Source: Shinella zoogloeoides (GTDB taxonomy: Bacteria; Pseudomonadota; Alphaproteobacteria; Rhizobiales; Rhizobiaceae). Taken from it: a stretch of DNA of 64,000 nt. Each line of letters starts with the position of its first letter. Positions within the stretch are counted from its first letter, which is position 1. The stretch is taken from assembly GCF_030733845.1 (NCBI RefSeq), contig NZ_CP132311.1:2421501-2485500 (forward strand). The letters are read 5' to 3'. Made by a program: the position numbers and the translations under genes. Under the pieces are notes generated by a model, which did not search any database, was not told the origin of the DNA, and worked only from the letters and a program-made list of their open reading frames with translations. Shown here one piece after another: positions 38,050-46,027 of this stretch.

Positions 38050-38104
38050 GCCACTCTCCATGCGCATGCAACCGAGTTGCAAAAAGCCTGGCCCATCAAC
38101 GCAA

Positions 38105-38136
38105 AACCGCCCGCGCGGTGTGTCGCGCAGGCGGTT
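38105..38136 (-). terminator. terminator downstream of the S26 peptidase-like gene
   Basis: AACCGCC...GGCGGTT with an inner GCGC pairing; on the minus strand it is followed by TTTTG. It lies 68 bases after the stop of the gene at 38204. Confidence 0.7.
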
Positions 38137-38203
38137 CTGTCATGGGTGGCGTTTAGAGCAGACGGGCCGGCTTGTCAAAACCGCAAACGCCCTGCGGCAT
38201 CGT

Positions 38204-39022
38204 TCATCGGAGCGTCAGCCCGATACGCTCCTTGTCGCCGGCCGCGAGAACCGAGGCGGCGACACCGACGACGTCGGGCTGCGCGACGAAACCGTCTTCG
38301 TTGAACATGTCCGGGAAGCGGCTATCGAGCGAGTTGTACCTGTTATCGCCCATGACGAAATATTTGTCGGCCGGCACCGTGACGGGGCCGAAATCGTCCG
38401 CTTGGGTCCGCGGCCTCGGGTCCGGCATGGCGATCGTGTAGCTGCGCCCTTCCGGCGTCGTCTCGCGCAGAACCGCTGCGGAAAAGGTGTCGTCGCTATA
38501 GGTTTCACCGGTCACCTCGCGGGCAAGGGGCTTGCCGTTGACAAGCACCTCCCCGGCGTGAATCTCGACCGTATCGCCCGGCATGCCGATCACCCGCGTT
38601 ATGCCCAGCGTCGTGGGCGAGGCAGCGCCCTGATATTTCGCATTGTGCACGAGAACATCGCCCCGGCGGACGGCTCCGAAATCCTTTTGCAGCACGGCAA
38701 CGGTATCCTTCACGAGCAGCGCCGGCGCCATGGACGTCGAGGGGATTCTGACGAGCTTCACGCCGCAGAGATCGCGGTTCATGCGTGCCAAGTCACAGGT
38801 CCTGGGAAGGGTAGCCGCCAGACCGTGTGCGGAACGCTCGGTCGCCGTCTCAATCGCCGTCATATCGGCGGTGAAGGCGCCGGCCTGGGCCAGCCAGACC
38901 GGCAAGCCAGCCGAAACGAGGGTCTTTGCCGCCGCCTCCCGCTCGTCCGCAGCATGGGCTCCTGCCGTCGACAGGCAGAGAGCGGCAAAAACCCCGGCGA
39001 TCATTCGATTTGGCTGCATCAT
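38204..39022 (-). CDS. S26-family signal peptidase-like protein lacking the catalytic lysine
   Basis: 272 aa. The S26 boxes are present: IPSTSMAPALL (nucleophile S97), RGDVLV, TRVIGMPGDTVEI, and MGDNRYNSLDSRFP. In active enzymes the third box begins with Lys-Arg; here residue 142 is Thr (ACG). The N-terminus is a cleavable-type signal peptide (residues 1-25, ending in AHAAD) instead of the membrane anchors of LepB, and residues 26-85 are unique. So it is probably a periplasmic relative, possibly without peptidase activity or with a substituted general base. It lies downstream of trpE(G), on the same strand. Confidence 0.8.
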   Translation of the reverse strand: MMQPNRMIAGVFAALCLSTAGAHAADEREAAAKTLVSAGLPVWLAQAGAFTADMTAIETATERSAHGLAATLPRTCDLARMNRDLCGVKLVRIPSTSMAPALLVKDTVAVLQKDFGAVRRGDVLVHNAKYQGAASPTTLGITRVIGMPGDTVEIHAGEVLVNGKPLAREVTGETYSDDTFSAAVLRETTPEGRSYTIAMPDPRPRTQADDFGPVTVPADKYFVMGDNRYNSLDSRFPDMFNEDGFVAQPDVVGVAASVLAAGDKERIGLTLR

Positions 39023-39079
39023 TGCATGTTCTCAGGCTGCGCCGCGCATGTCCCGTGGGAATGCGCGGCAAATGGTCGA

Positions 39080-41275
39080 TCAGGCCACCTTGCTTTTCGC
39101 GTCCTTTTTCTTGGAAAGATGCGCCACCACGTTCTCGATCATGCGCATGCCGGCGTCCTGGCCGAGTGTCATGATCGATTCGGGATGGAACTGCACGGCA
39201 GCGACCGGTTCGCTGGCATGCTCGATGCCCATGATCGTGCCGTCCTCGCTTTCCGCCGTGATGATGAAATCACGCGGCAGGGTCGAGGGATCGGCGAAGA
39301 TCGAGTGGTAGCGGCCGACGGTGACGTCCTTGCCGAGGCCGGAGAAGACGATGCCCGGTTCCAGCACGCGGATGCGCGAAGGTTTGCCGTGCATGGGGAT
39401 GGCGAGCTGGCGCAGCTCCCCGCCATAGGCTTCGGCAAGTGCCTGCAGGCCGAGGCAGACGCCGAAGATCGGCAGGCCCCGGGCCCGCGCCTTCTTGATC
39501 GTCGCCTTGCAGTCGAAATCCTTCGGCGTGCCCGGACCGGGCGACAGCACGACGAGATCCGGCTTGATTCGGTCGAACACCTCTTCCGGTACCGGCGTGC
39601 GCACGGTCGTCACGCTTGCGCCCGTCTGGCGGAAGTAGTTGGCGAGCGTGTGAACGAAACTGTCCTCGTGATCGACGAGCAGGATGTTCACCCCTGCCCC
39701 GACGGAGGCGACGTCGCGCTGGACCTTGGCGGAATTGCCGGACTTGGCGTCGCGGATGGCTGCGATCATGGCGGATGCCTTCAGTTCGGTTTCGGCTTCT
39801 TCTTCTTCCGGGCTGGAATCGTAGAGCAGCGTCGCCCCGGCGCGCACTTCCGCGATGCCGTCCTTGATGCGAATGGTGCGCAGCGTGAGGCCCGTGTTCA
39901 TGTCGCCGTTGAAGCCGACCATGCCGATCGCCCCACCATACCATGCGCGCGGGCTCTTCTCATGCGCCTCGATGAAACGCATCGCCCACAGCTTTGGCGC
40001 GCCGGTGACCGTGACGGCCCATGCGTGGGAGAGGAAGCCGTCGAAGGCGTCCATGTCGTCGCGCAGGCGCCCCTCGATATGGTCGACCGTGTGGATGAGA
40101 CGCGAATACATCTCGATCTGCCGGCGGCCGATGACCTTGACCGAGCCCGGCTCGCAGACGCGGCTCTTGTCGTTCCGGTCAACGTCCGAGCACATGGTCA
40201 GCTCGGATTCGTCCTTCTTGGAATTGAGCAGCTTCAGGATCTGCTCCGAGTCGGCGATCGGGTCGTCGCCGCGCTTGATCGTGCCGGAGATCGGGCACGT
40301 CTCGATGCGGCGGCCCGACACGCGCACGAACATTTCCGGCGAGGCGCCGACGAGATATTCCTGATTGCCGAGATTGATGAAGAAGGAATAGGGCGACGGG
40401 TTGATCGCCTTGAGACGGCGGGAGATTTCCGACGGCTTGCTTTCGCAGCGCTCGAAGAATTTCTGGCCCGGCACCACTTCGAAAAGGTCGCCGCGCCGGA
40501 AACTCTCCTTCGCCTTGACGACCAGCTCGGCATATTCGCCGGGACGATGGTCGCCATGCGGCGGGATGACGTCGACGGTCTGGAAGGGCTCCGCTTCGAT
40601 CGCCTCGCCCTTGCCTTCCGTCGAAAGCCCGCCCTTGGCGAAATCGTAGCGGTCGATCCAGGCCTTGGCGGCATAGTGGTCGACGACGAGGATCTCGTCC
40701 GGCAGGAACAGAACCATGTCGCGCTGGTCGTCCGGCCGCTTCAGCTTCAGGTCGATCGCGTCGAACTGGAAGGCGAGGTCGTAACCGAAGGCGCCGTAGA
40801 GGCCGAGGCTGGCATCCTCGGCCGAATGGAAGAGGTCCGTGACGGCGCGCAGCACGGTGAAGACCGTCGGCATCTTGGAGCGCTCTTCCTCGGTGAATAC
40901 CCGGTCGGGCATCTTCACGTCGAGGTCGAGACGATTTGCCGTGCGGGTACCGAGCGCCAGTTCCGGCACCTGCGCCAGACGATCGGCGATCAGCGACAGC
41001 AGCACCTCGCCGCGCGCATTGTAGGCCTCGATCCATACGGCGCGGCCGAAGGAGGAAATGCCGAGCGGCGGATCGACGACGGCCGTGTCCCAGCGCGTAT
41101 AGCGGCCCGGATATTCGTAGTTGGACGAGAAGACCGCGCCGCGCCGCTCGTCGAGCTTGTCGACATAGGCGGAGATCGCATGTGCGTAGTCCGCGGCCCG
41201 GCGGCGGCGGGTGACGGTCACGCCGCCCCGCGTCTCATAGGCTTCGCCGCCGTCTTCCAGAATTATCGTGGCCAT
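39080..41275 (-). CDS. trpE(G): fused anthranilate synthase TrpE(G)
   Basis: 731 aa, the fusion of component I and the glutamine amidotransferase component II found in rhizobia. Component I (residues 1 to about 515) has [16 protein letters not shown] and the chorismate-binding motifs [15 protein letters not shown] and [20 protein letters not shown]. The amidotransferase half has the nucleophile in [10 protein letters not shown] and the final triad part in FHPES. It makes anthranilate from chorismate and glutamine. ATG 41275 follows GGAGTTGGGA. The trpL leader lies upstream and attenuates expression. Confidence 0.96.
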   Translation of the reverse strand: MATIILEDGGEAYETRGGVTVTRRRRAADYAHAISAYVDKLDERRGAVFSSNYEYPGRYTRWDTAVVDPPLGISSFGRAVWIEAYNARGEVLLSLIADRLAQVPELALGTRTANRLDLDVKMPDRVFTEEERSKMPTVFTVLRAVTDLFHSAEDASLGLYGAFGYDLAFQFDAIDLKLKRPDDQRDMVLFLPDEILVVDHYAAKAWIDRYDFAKGGLSTEGKGEAIEAEPFQTVDVIPPHGDHRPGEYAELVVKAKESFRRGDLFEVVPGQKFFERCESKPSEISRRLKAINPSPYSFFINLGNQEYLVGASPEMFVRVSGRRIETCPISGTIKRGDDPIADSEQILKLLNSKKDESELTMCSDVDRNDKSRVCEPGSVKVIGRRQIEMYSRLIHTVDHIEGRLRDDMDAFDGFLSHAWAVTVTGAPKLWAMRFIEAHEKSPRAWYGGAIGMVGFNGDMNTGLTLRTIRIKDGIAEVRAGATLLYDSSPEEEEAETELKASAMIAAIRDAKSGNSAKVQRDVASVGAGVNILLVDHEDSFVHTLANYFRQTGASVTTVRTPVPEEVFDRIKPDLVVLSPGPGTPKDFDCKATIKKARARGLPIFGVCLGLQALAEAYGGELRQLAIPMHGKPSRIRVLEPGIVFSGLGKDVTVGRYHSIFADPSTLPRDFIITAESEDGTIMGIEHASEPVAAVQFHPESIMTLGQDAGMRMIENVVAHLSKKKDAKSKVA

Positions 41276-41325
41276 TCCCAACTCCGTTTCAGGCCCGGTC
41301 TCTTGCAGGCGGCCAGAACACAAAA

Positions 41326-41353
41326 AAGCCGCCTCGAAGGTTCCGGGCGGCTT
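41326..41353 (-). terminator. trp attenuator terminator
   Basis: On the minus strand AAGCCGCC-N12-GGCGGCTT runs straight into TTTTTTG. GGCGGCC just after the trpL stop can pair with the AAGCCGCC arm and form the antiterminator. It lies between trpL and trpE(G). Confidence 0.88.
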
Positions 41354-41388
41354 GTCGTCTCAATCACGCATGACTGGTCAAGGCCGCC

Positions 41389-41433
41389 TCAGCGAGCCCA
41401 CCACCAGCCAGCGATGATGCGTGCGTTTATCAT
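41389..41433 (-). CDS. trpL: trp leader peptide
   Basis: 14 codons, MINARIIAGWWWAR, then TGA. Three successive Trp codons near the end make it a tRNA-Trp sensor. Closely resembles the rhizobial trpL peptides with terminal WWWAR. There is no Shine-Dalgarno; in Sinorhizobium this leader is translated from a leaderless mRNA, and the -10 position here fits the same. In that genus the attenuated transcript also acts as a small RNA and the peptide in trans; whether that holds here is not shown. Confidence 0.93.
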   Translation of the reverse strand: MINARIIAGWWWAR

Positions 41434-41441
41434 GGCGGGAA

Positions 41442-41470
41442 TTGTTAGCGGCAGACGCGGGCTTGCGCAA
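41442..41470 (-). promoter_or_regulatory. trpL-trpE(G) promoter
   Basis: On the minus strand TTGCGC (41465-41470) and TAACAA (41442-41447) are separated by 17 bp. The start would fall at or next to the trpL ATG (41433). Confidence 0.65.
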
Positions 41471-41497
41471 GAGCCCGTTTTGCGGCCGAAAGGAAAA

Positions 41498-41515
41498 GGG
41501 CGGCCGAAGCCGCCC
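41498..41515 (-). terminator. terminator of the heme receptor gene
   Basis: GGGCGGC-TTCG-GCCGCCC hairpin on the minus strand followed by TTTTCC, 25 bases after the receptor stop and just upstream of the trpL promoter. Confidence 0.85.
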
Positions 41516-41539
41516 TGTCCTTGAATCTTGGTCACGATC

Positions 41540-43822
41540 TCAGAAGCGCTGGGTCAGCGACACCTTGAAGGTGCGGCCCGCCTCCGAATAGAAATCGACC
41601 GGCTGGTTCGTGCTCGTAAAGCTCGTCGGGTCGATGTCGCGCACGCCGATCGCGTTCCAGTACTTCTTGTCGAAGATGTTGTAGACGCCGGCCTGGACGC
41701 GAAGGCCCTGGAACTGCTCCGGCTCCCACCACGTCGTGAAGTTGGCGATGCCGTAGCCCGGTGCGTCGAACGTCTTTGGATCGGCATCGTCCCGCATGGC
41801 GGCCGAGAAGACGCCCGAAAGCTCAAGCCCCCAGGTCTCCTGCTGGTAACCGACGCCGACGATCGACTTCAAGGGTGCGACCGAGCGGATGAATTCGCCG
41901 GTTTCCTTGTCCTTGCCGTAGGTATAGGCCAGCGAGCCGTTCACATAGAGACCGTTCGCGAACTCCTTGCGTGCCTTGAGCTCGACGCCGGACATTTCGA
42001 CGCGATTGCGGTTCGCCCAGCTGTTGATCAGGAAGCCCTGGGGGAAATAGCCGGCGGGATAGGCGGAGCTGTACTCCTCCGTCGTATCGATGAAGTTGCG
42101 GTACTTGTTGTGGAAGAGCGTCACCTTGCCGGTGAAGTCCCCCGCATCGTAGTTCGCTCCGATCTCGAAGCCCTGACCGGTTTCCGCCTTCAGGTCCGGA
42201 TTGCCGAGAACCGTGTAGCCGCCCACCGTATTGGTGAAGTTGCTGTAGAGTTCGGTGACCGTCGGCGCACGATAGGACATGGACCACTGTGCGAAGAGTT
42301 CCAGTTCCTGCGTTGCCTGGTAGGAGGCCAGAAGCTTGGGCGACAGGCGCGTTCCGCTCTGCCCCTCCGGCAGGCCGAAGTAACCGAAGCCCGTATTGCC
42401 GGTGAAGGCCGCGCTGGATTTCGGATTGTAGTCGTACCAGTCGAAGCGCAGGCCGGGCGTCAGGGTGAAGCCGCTGTCGCCGAATACGATCTCGTCTTCG
42501 GCAAAAAGGCCGAGGCGCGTGCCGTCGACATCAGGCACGTCGGCCTGCGACGCCGAAGGCGACGTTGCCGAGGTGCCGCCGATGGACGTGACGAACTGGT
42601 CGTACTGGAACATGCTCAGATTACCGCCAAGCCTGACGGAATGGCTGAGCGTACCCGTCTCGAATTCGGAAACGGTACCCCCGGTCAGGCCGAACGAGCC
42701 TTCGCGCGTCTGGTTCTCGCGATCGTATCTCCAGGAGGCCGCCGTCGGCGTCCCATTGGCGAAGCGGGTCGCGTTCGAGCCGGAATCCTTGGTCAGGCGC
42801 TGCCAGTAAAGCGTGAATTTGGCCGCGTCGATCAGGCCACCGGCCTCCGGCGCCTGATAGTCGTAGTCGAGCGAGACGCGCTCGCGCGTCGTATCGTCGA
42901 AGCCCCAGTAATAGCCCGGCCGGTAAGTCGTGCCGTTCATCAAGGTCTTCAGGTCGCTGTCCGTGTCGCGCGCAAAGCGTTCCGCCGTCAGGCCGATCCT
43001 GTGGCCGCCCTCGAGGTCCTGACGGACCTTGAACAGGAAGTTGCTCTGCTTGCTGTCCATCGGGTTAGGCACGGTGCGCAGCGAGCCGATCCTGTCGACC
43101 GTGCCCTGATTCTCCCGCTCATGCCCGCGCTTGTAGCCGCCCTGGAACAGGACCGAGGTATTGCCGAACCGCTTGGCCACCGCCACGGAACCGTTGAAGC
43201 TGCTGTCTTGACCGTCATAGCCGGTCTTTGCCAGCCCACCCCAATCGCGCCCTTCGCCGATCAAGTCCTCCGGCTCGAGCGTGCGCAGGATCAGCGCACC
43301 GCCGAGCGCGCCCGGACCGATGCGGCTGGAATCCGAACCGCGCAGCACGTCGACCGACGACAGCGAAGCGAAGTCGAAGCTGTTGCTGCTGTCGCTGATG
43401 CCCGTCGTTGGCGATTGCGCACCGGTACGGGTCAGCGTTTCGAGATAGGGGACCGGAATATCGTCGATAAGGGTCGCGATACGCGCGCCGCCCATGCCGC
43501 GGATGAACATGCCGCCGGCAGCGCCCGGACGACTTTCAATGTAGTCCACGCCCGGCTCGGTGGTATTGCCGAGGTCGCCGACGCTGGCGATTTCCTTCTT
43601 GCGGATCGTTTCTGCCGACGTCTCGGAAATGAGCGGAGTGTTTCCGACGATGCCGGGCTTGACCACCCGCTTGCCCTTGACGACGATCGGCTGCAGCGCG
43701 GTGCTGTCGGCGGTCGCGGCAGCGCCGCCCGCGGCATCCTGCGCGAAGGCATCGGCGGAAAGCGAGAGCACGGCGATGGCCGTGCATGCCAGAAGTGCGG
43801 AACGGGAACGCCGAGCCTGCAT
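41540..43822 (-). CDS. hmuR: TonB-dependent heme/hemoglobin receptor
   Basis: 760 aa outer-membrane receptor. A signal peptide (1-27, ending in DAFAQ) is followed by the plug domain (GGMFIRGMGGARIATLIDD, VDVLRGSDSSRIGPGALGGAL) and a 22-strand barrel ending in SLTQRF. The motif pair YRAPTVTELYS and NPDLKAE matches the FRAP/NPNL boxes of heme receptors, although no His lies between them as it does in HemR-like proteins. Its closest known types are rhizobial ShmR/HmuR. The symbol is by family; binding of heme is inferred. Two TGA-N9-TCA boxes in the promoter suggest iron repression by RirA. Confidence 0.87.
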   Translation of the reverse strand: MQARRSRSALLACTAIAVLSLSADAFAQDAAGGAAATADSTALQPIVVKGKRVVKPGIVGNTPLISETSAETIRKKEIASVGDLGNTTEPGVDYIESRPGAAGGMFIRGMGGARIATLIDDIPVPYLETLTRTGAQSPTTGISDSSNSFDFASLSSVDVLRGSDSSRIGPGALGGALILRTLEPEDLIGEGRDWGGLAKTGYDGQDSSFNGSVAVAKRFGNTSVLFQGGYKRGHERENQGTVDRIGSLRTVPNPMDSKQSNFLFKVRQDLEGGHRIGLTAERFARDTDSDLKTLMNGTTYRPGYYWGFDDTTRERVSLDYDYQAPEAGGLIDAAKFTLYWQRLTKDSGSNATRFANGTPTAASWRYDRENQTREGSFGLTGGTVSEFETGTLSHSVRLGGNLSMFQYDQFVTSIGGTSATSPSASQADVPDVDGTRLGLFAEDEIVFGDSGFTLTPGLRFDWYDYNPKSSAAFTGNTGFGYFGLPEGQSGTRLSPKLLASYQATQELELFAQWSMSYRAPTVTELYSNFTNTVGGYTVLGNPDLKAETGQGFEIGANYDAGDFTGKVTLFHNKYRNFIDTTEEYSSAYPAGYFPQGFLINSWANRNRVEMSGVELKARKEFANGLYVNGSLAYTYGKDKETGEFIRSVAPLKSIVGVGYQQETWGLELSGVFSAAMRDDADPKTFDAPGYGIANFTTWWEPEQFQGLRVQAGVYNIFDKKYWNAIGVRDIDPTSFTSTNQPVDFYSEAGRTFKVSLTQRF

Positions 43823-43930
43823 GTCTATCCTCTATTCGGTCAGCTCGCACGGCATCGCTCCCGCGCACGGAATGCGCCGGTGGGCCATGCGGAAATATGG
43901 CAAAAACGTGGTGGGCCGGAACCCGACCCA

Positions 43931-43985
43931 TCGCTATGAAACATGATTAAACTTGTCAACATAAAAAAGCTGACTTTATCAATCA
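43931..43985 (-). promoter_or_regulatory. heme receptor promoter with two RirA-type iron boxes
   Basis: On the minus strand TTGACA (43954-43959) and TAGCGA (43931-43936) are spaced by 17 bp. TGA-N9-TCA, the IRO-box pattern recognised by RirA in rhizobia, occurs at 43944-43958, overlapping the -35, and again at 43971-43985 just upstream. Repression under iron-replete conditions is the expected outcome. Confidence 0.75.
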
Positions 43986-44175
43986 ACTATAAAGGAACGG
44001 CACCCATGTCACATAAATGCCAGTTTTCAAGAACGCGGTGGGGGAAATCTCTTGGCCGGCGCCGCCGCCTCAGGATGTTGCGTCGAGGCTTCCGGAGATG
44101 ACGATTCCATCCGCGCCGTACGCGGCACGGCGAAACAATCTGTCAATATCCCGAATTTTCGCCATGCCCGGACAT

Positions 44176-44204
44176 TTGCTCCTTTTTTGAGCATGTGCTA
44201 ATGG
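44176..44204 (+). promoter_or_regulatory. possible promoter of the 44239 gene
   Basis: TTGCTC (44176-44181), 17 bp, TAATGG (44199-44204). A TGCTC/GAGCA dyad overlaps the -35. The rest of the 416-bp gap 43823-44238 holds only the heme receptor promoter. Confidence 0.4.
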
Positions 44205-44238
44205 CAGCCTGAAAAACTAGGCTAGCAAGGCAATATCC

Positions 44239-44547
44239 ATGGTCTCCATCATGGTGGAAACGTTCCGCGAGATGCAGCTTCGGCTCGCGGACACGATCGA
44301 GCAATATGAAACGCCCGAATTCAAGGCGCTGGATGGCGACATCGCCGCGGTCTTCCACGATCTCTACCGGCATGCCCCGCGCAATGCCGAGGAAGCGCGC
44401 ACCCTGGTCGGCTTCTTCCTCGACATCATCGAGAACAACGACGCGGGCGACAACCTCCACCTCATCGAGCGCGTCCGGGCGATCGTCGACGACTGCCCCG
44501 GCTCAAGCCGGCCATCGATGGAAATCGCGCACGGCGCGGGCATCTAG
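44239..44547 (+). CDS. hypothetical protein, 102 aa
   Basis: Mostly helical and acidic: MQLRLADTIEQYETPEFKAL and LVGFFLDIIENNDAGDNLHLIERVRAIVDD in parts. Residues 20-65 contain DGDIAAVFHDLYRHAPRNAEEA. There is no signal peptide or membrane helix. Starts at 44239 or 44254 (both ATG); AAGG upstream fits the first. Divergent from the heme receptor. Function not recognised. Confidence 0.65.
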   Translation: MVSIMVETFREMQLRLADTIEQYETPEFKALDGDIAAVFHDLYRHAPRNAEEARTLVGFFLDIIENNDAGDNLHLIERVRAIVDDCPGSSRPSMEIAHGAGI

Positions 44548-44616
44548 CCTTCCATCGGCAACCAATTCGCTTCCGCGGCGTTTCCCTGCTGATTTTCTCA
44601 GCCGGGAGACGGACCC

Positions 44617-45381
44617 ATCGACTTTTTCCCCCGCATAGCCCTTCTCGCCGCCGCCCTCGTGCTTGCCGGCGCTGAACTCCCCAAGGAAGGCCCCTTGCCG
44701 CTCTCGAAACCCGAGCAGCGGCAGGCGGACGAGACGAAGGCAGCCCCCGCGGAGGACGCTAAGGCTGAGGCTGCGCGAAAGGCAAAGGACGAGGAGGAAA
44801 AGGCGAAGCAGCGTCCGCAAGAGGACACCAAGGAGCATGCAGCCTGCCTGATCGCGCTGAAGGCGATCGGGGCGACGTTCGAAGTGGCAAAGCCCGTCGA
44901 TGACGGCAAGGCCTGCGGCATCGACAAGCCGGTCCTGCTCAAGGCATTGCCCGAGGGCGTCAAGGTCGAACCCGAAGCCACCATCCGCTGCGATACGGCG
45001 CTGCAGCTTGCACGCTGGCTGGAAGGATCGGTAAAGCCGTCGCTCGAAGCAGCCATGCCCGGCGAGACGATCACCGGCCTCTCCCAGGCTTCCGGCTATG
45101 TGTGCCGCAATCGAAACGGCGCGACGGAGGGGAAGATCTCCGAGCATGCCTTCGGCAACGCCATCGACATCGCCGGCTTCACGCTGAAGAGCGGCAAGAT
45201 GCTGACCATCCGCCCGGCCGACAAGGATTCCACCCTGGAGGGCGCCTTCCAGCGCGCCATCACGGAAGCCGCCTGCCTCTACTTCACGACCGTGCTCGAT
45301 CCCGGCAGCGACGCGGCGCATGAGAACCACCTGCATCTCGACGTGAAGGAACGGCGCGGCGGCTACCGCTACTGCTGGTGA
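44617..45381 (+). CDS. extensin-like C-terminal domain protein with non-standard start
   Basis: The frame encodes an exported protein: a hydrophobic signal (FFPRIALLAAALVLAGAELP), a Lys/Glu/Ala-rich linker with coiled-coil character (about 40-75), and an extensin-like domain of the peptidase M15-related fold (SGYVCRNRNGATEGKISEHAFGNAIDIAGF in parts; LHLDV near the end), with His and Asp placed as in zinc DD-peptidase-like proteins. No ATG, GTG, TTG or CTG occurs between the upstream stop (44590) and GTG 44659, and that GTG is past most of the signal peptide. ATC at 44617 lies 8 bases after GGGAG and would give a full signal peptide. So either ATC is used or an ATG has been lost. Confidence 0.75.
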   Translation: MDFFPRIALLAAALVLAGAELPKEGPLPLSKPEQRQADETKAAPAEDAKAEAARKAKDEEEKAKQRPQEDTKEHAACLIALKAIGATFEVAKPVDDGKACGIDKPVLLKALPEGVKVEPEATIRCDTALQLARWLEGSVKPSLEAAMPGETITGLSQASGYVCRNRNGATEGKISEHAFGNAIDIAGFTLKSGKMLTIRPADKDSTLEGAFQRAITEAACLYFTTVLDPGSDAAHENHLHLDVKERRGGYRYCW

Positions 45382-45485
45382 CGCCGCAATATTTTGCTTC
45401 GCGCCTGAAAAGACGGCATGGCGGCACCTATCTGTAGCGCAGCCGGCAACGGCCATCCACCATTCCCATCCAGAGGTTCCCGCCC

Positions 45486-45992
45486 ATGTCGATCACCCCC
45501 TACGAACTCTCCATCCCGGCCTTCCAGCGCGGTTTCGCCGTGCTCTCCAAACTGCTCGACAAGGCGGAGGCCTTCGCCGAGGAAAAGAAGATCAAGCCGG
45601 AAATCCTGGTCAACGCACGCCTCGCGCCGGACATGCTCTCGCTTGCCGGGCAGATCCAGCGCATGAGCGACACCGCCAAGGGCGCCGCTTCCCGCCTCAC
45701 CGGCACGGATGCGCCGAGCTTTCCCGATGACGAGACGACGCTTGCGGACCTGCGCACCCGCATCGAGAAGACCACCGCCTATCTCGCCTCCGTGCCGGAG
45801 GCCGCCTTCGAGGGCGCGGCGGAACGCACCGTCGTCCTGAAGACGCGCGGCGGCGAACTCAGCTCTTCCGGCAAGGAATATCTCCTCACCTTCGTGCTGC
45901 CGAACTTCTATTTCCACCTGACGACCGCCTACGCGATCCTGCGCCACAACGGCGTCGCCGTCGGCAAGCTGGACTTCCTCGGCCGCACGTAA
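45486..45992 (+). CDS. DUF1993 family protein
   Basis: 168 aa, matching the DUF1993 pattern: SITPYELSIPAFQRGFAVLSKLLDKAE, LAPDMLSLAGQIQRMSDTAKGA and LPNFYFHLTTAYAILRHNGV near the C-terminus. The fold is a DinB-like four-helix bundle; function unknown. A strong terminator follows and is shared with convergent fhs. Confidence 0.88.
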   Translation: MSITPYELSIPAFQRGFAVLSKLLDKAEAFAEEKKIKPEILVNARLAPDMLSLAGQIQRMSDTAKGAASRLTGTDAPSFPDDETTLADLRTRIEKTTAYLASVPEAAFEGAAERTVVLKTRGGELSSSGKEYLLTFVLPNFYFHLTTAYAILRHNGVAVGKLDFLGRT

Positions 45993-45997
45993 ATCCC

Positions 45998-46022
45998 AAA
46001 GGGGCGCCAAGCGCCCCTTTTT
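45998..46022. terminator. bidirectional terminator between DUF1993 gene and fhs
   Basis: AAAGGGGCGC-caa-GCGCCCCTTT, continuing as TT on the plus strand, with AAA on the other side. 10-bp stem, between two convergent stops. Confidence 0.88.
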
Positions 46023-46027
46023 GCGGC

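Noticed and set aside
39042..39070. GCCGCGCAT/ATGCGCGGC hairpin after trpE(G)
   Set aside because: No T run on either side, so I do not call it a terminator.
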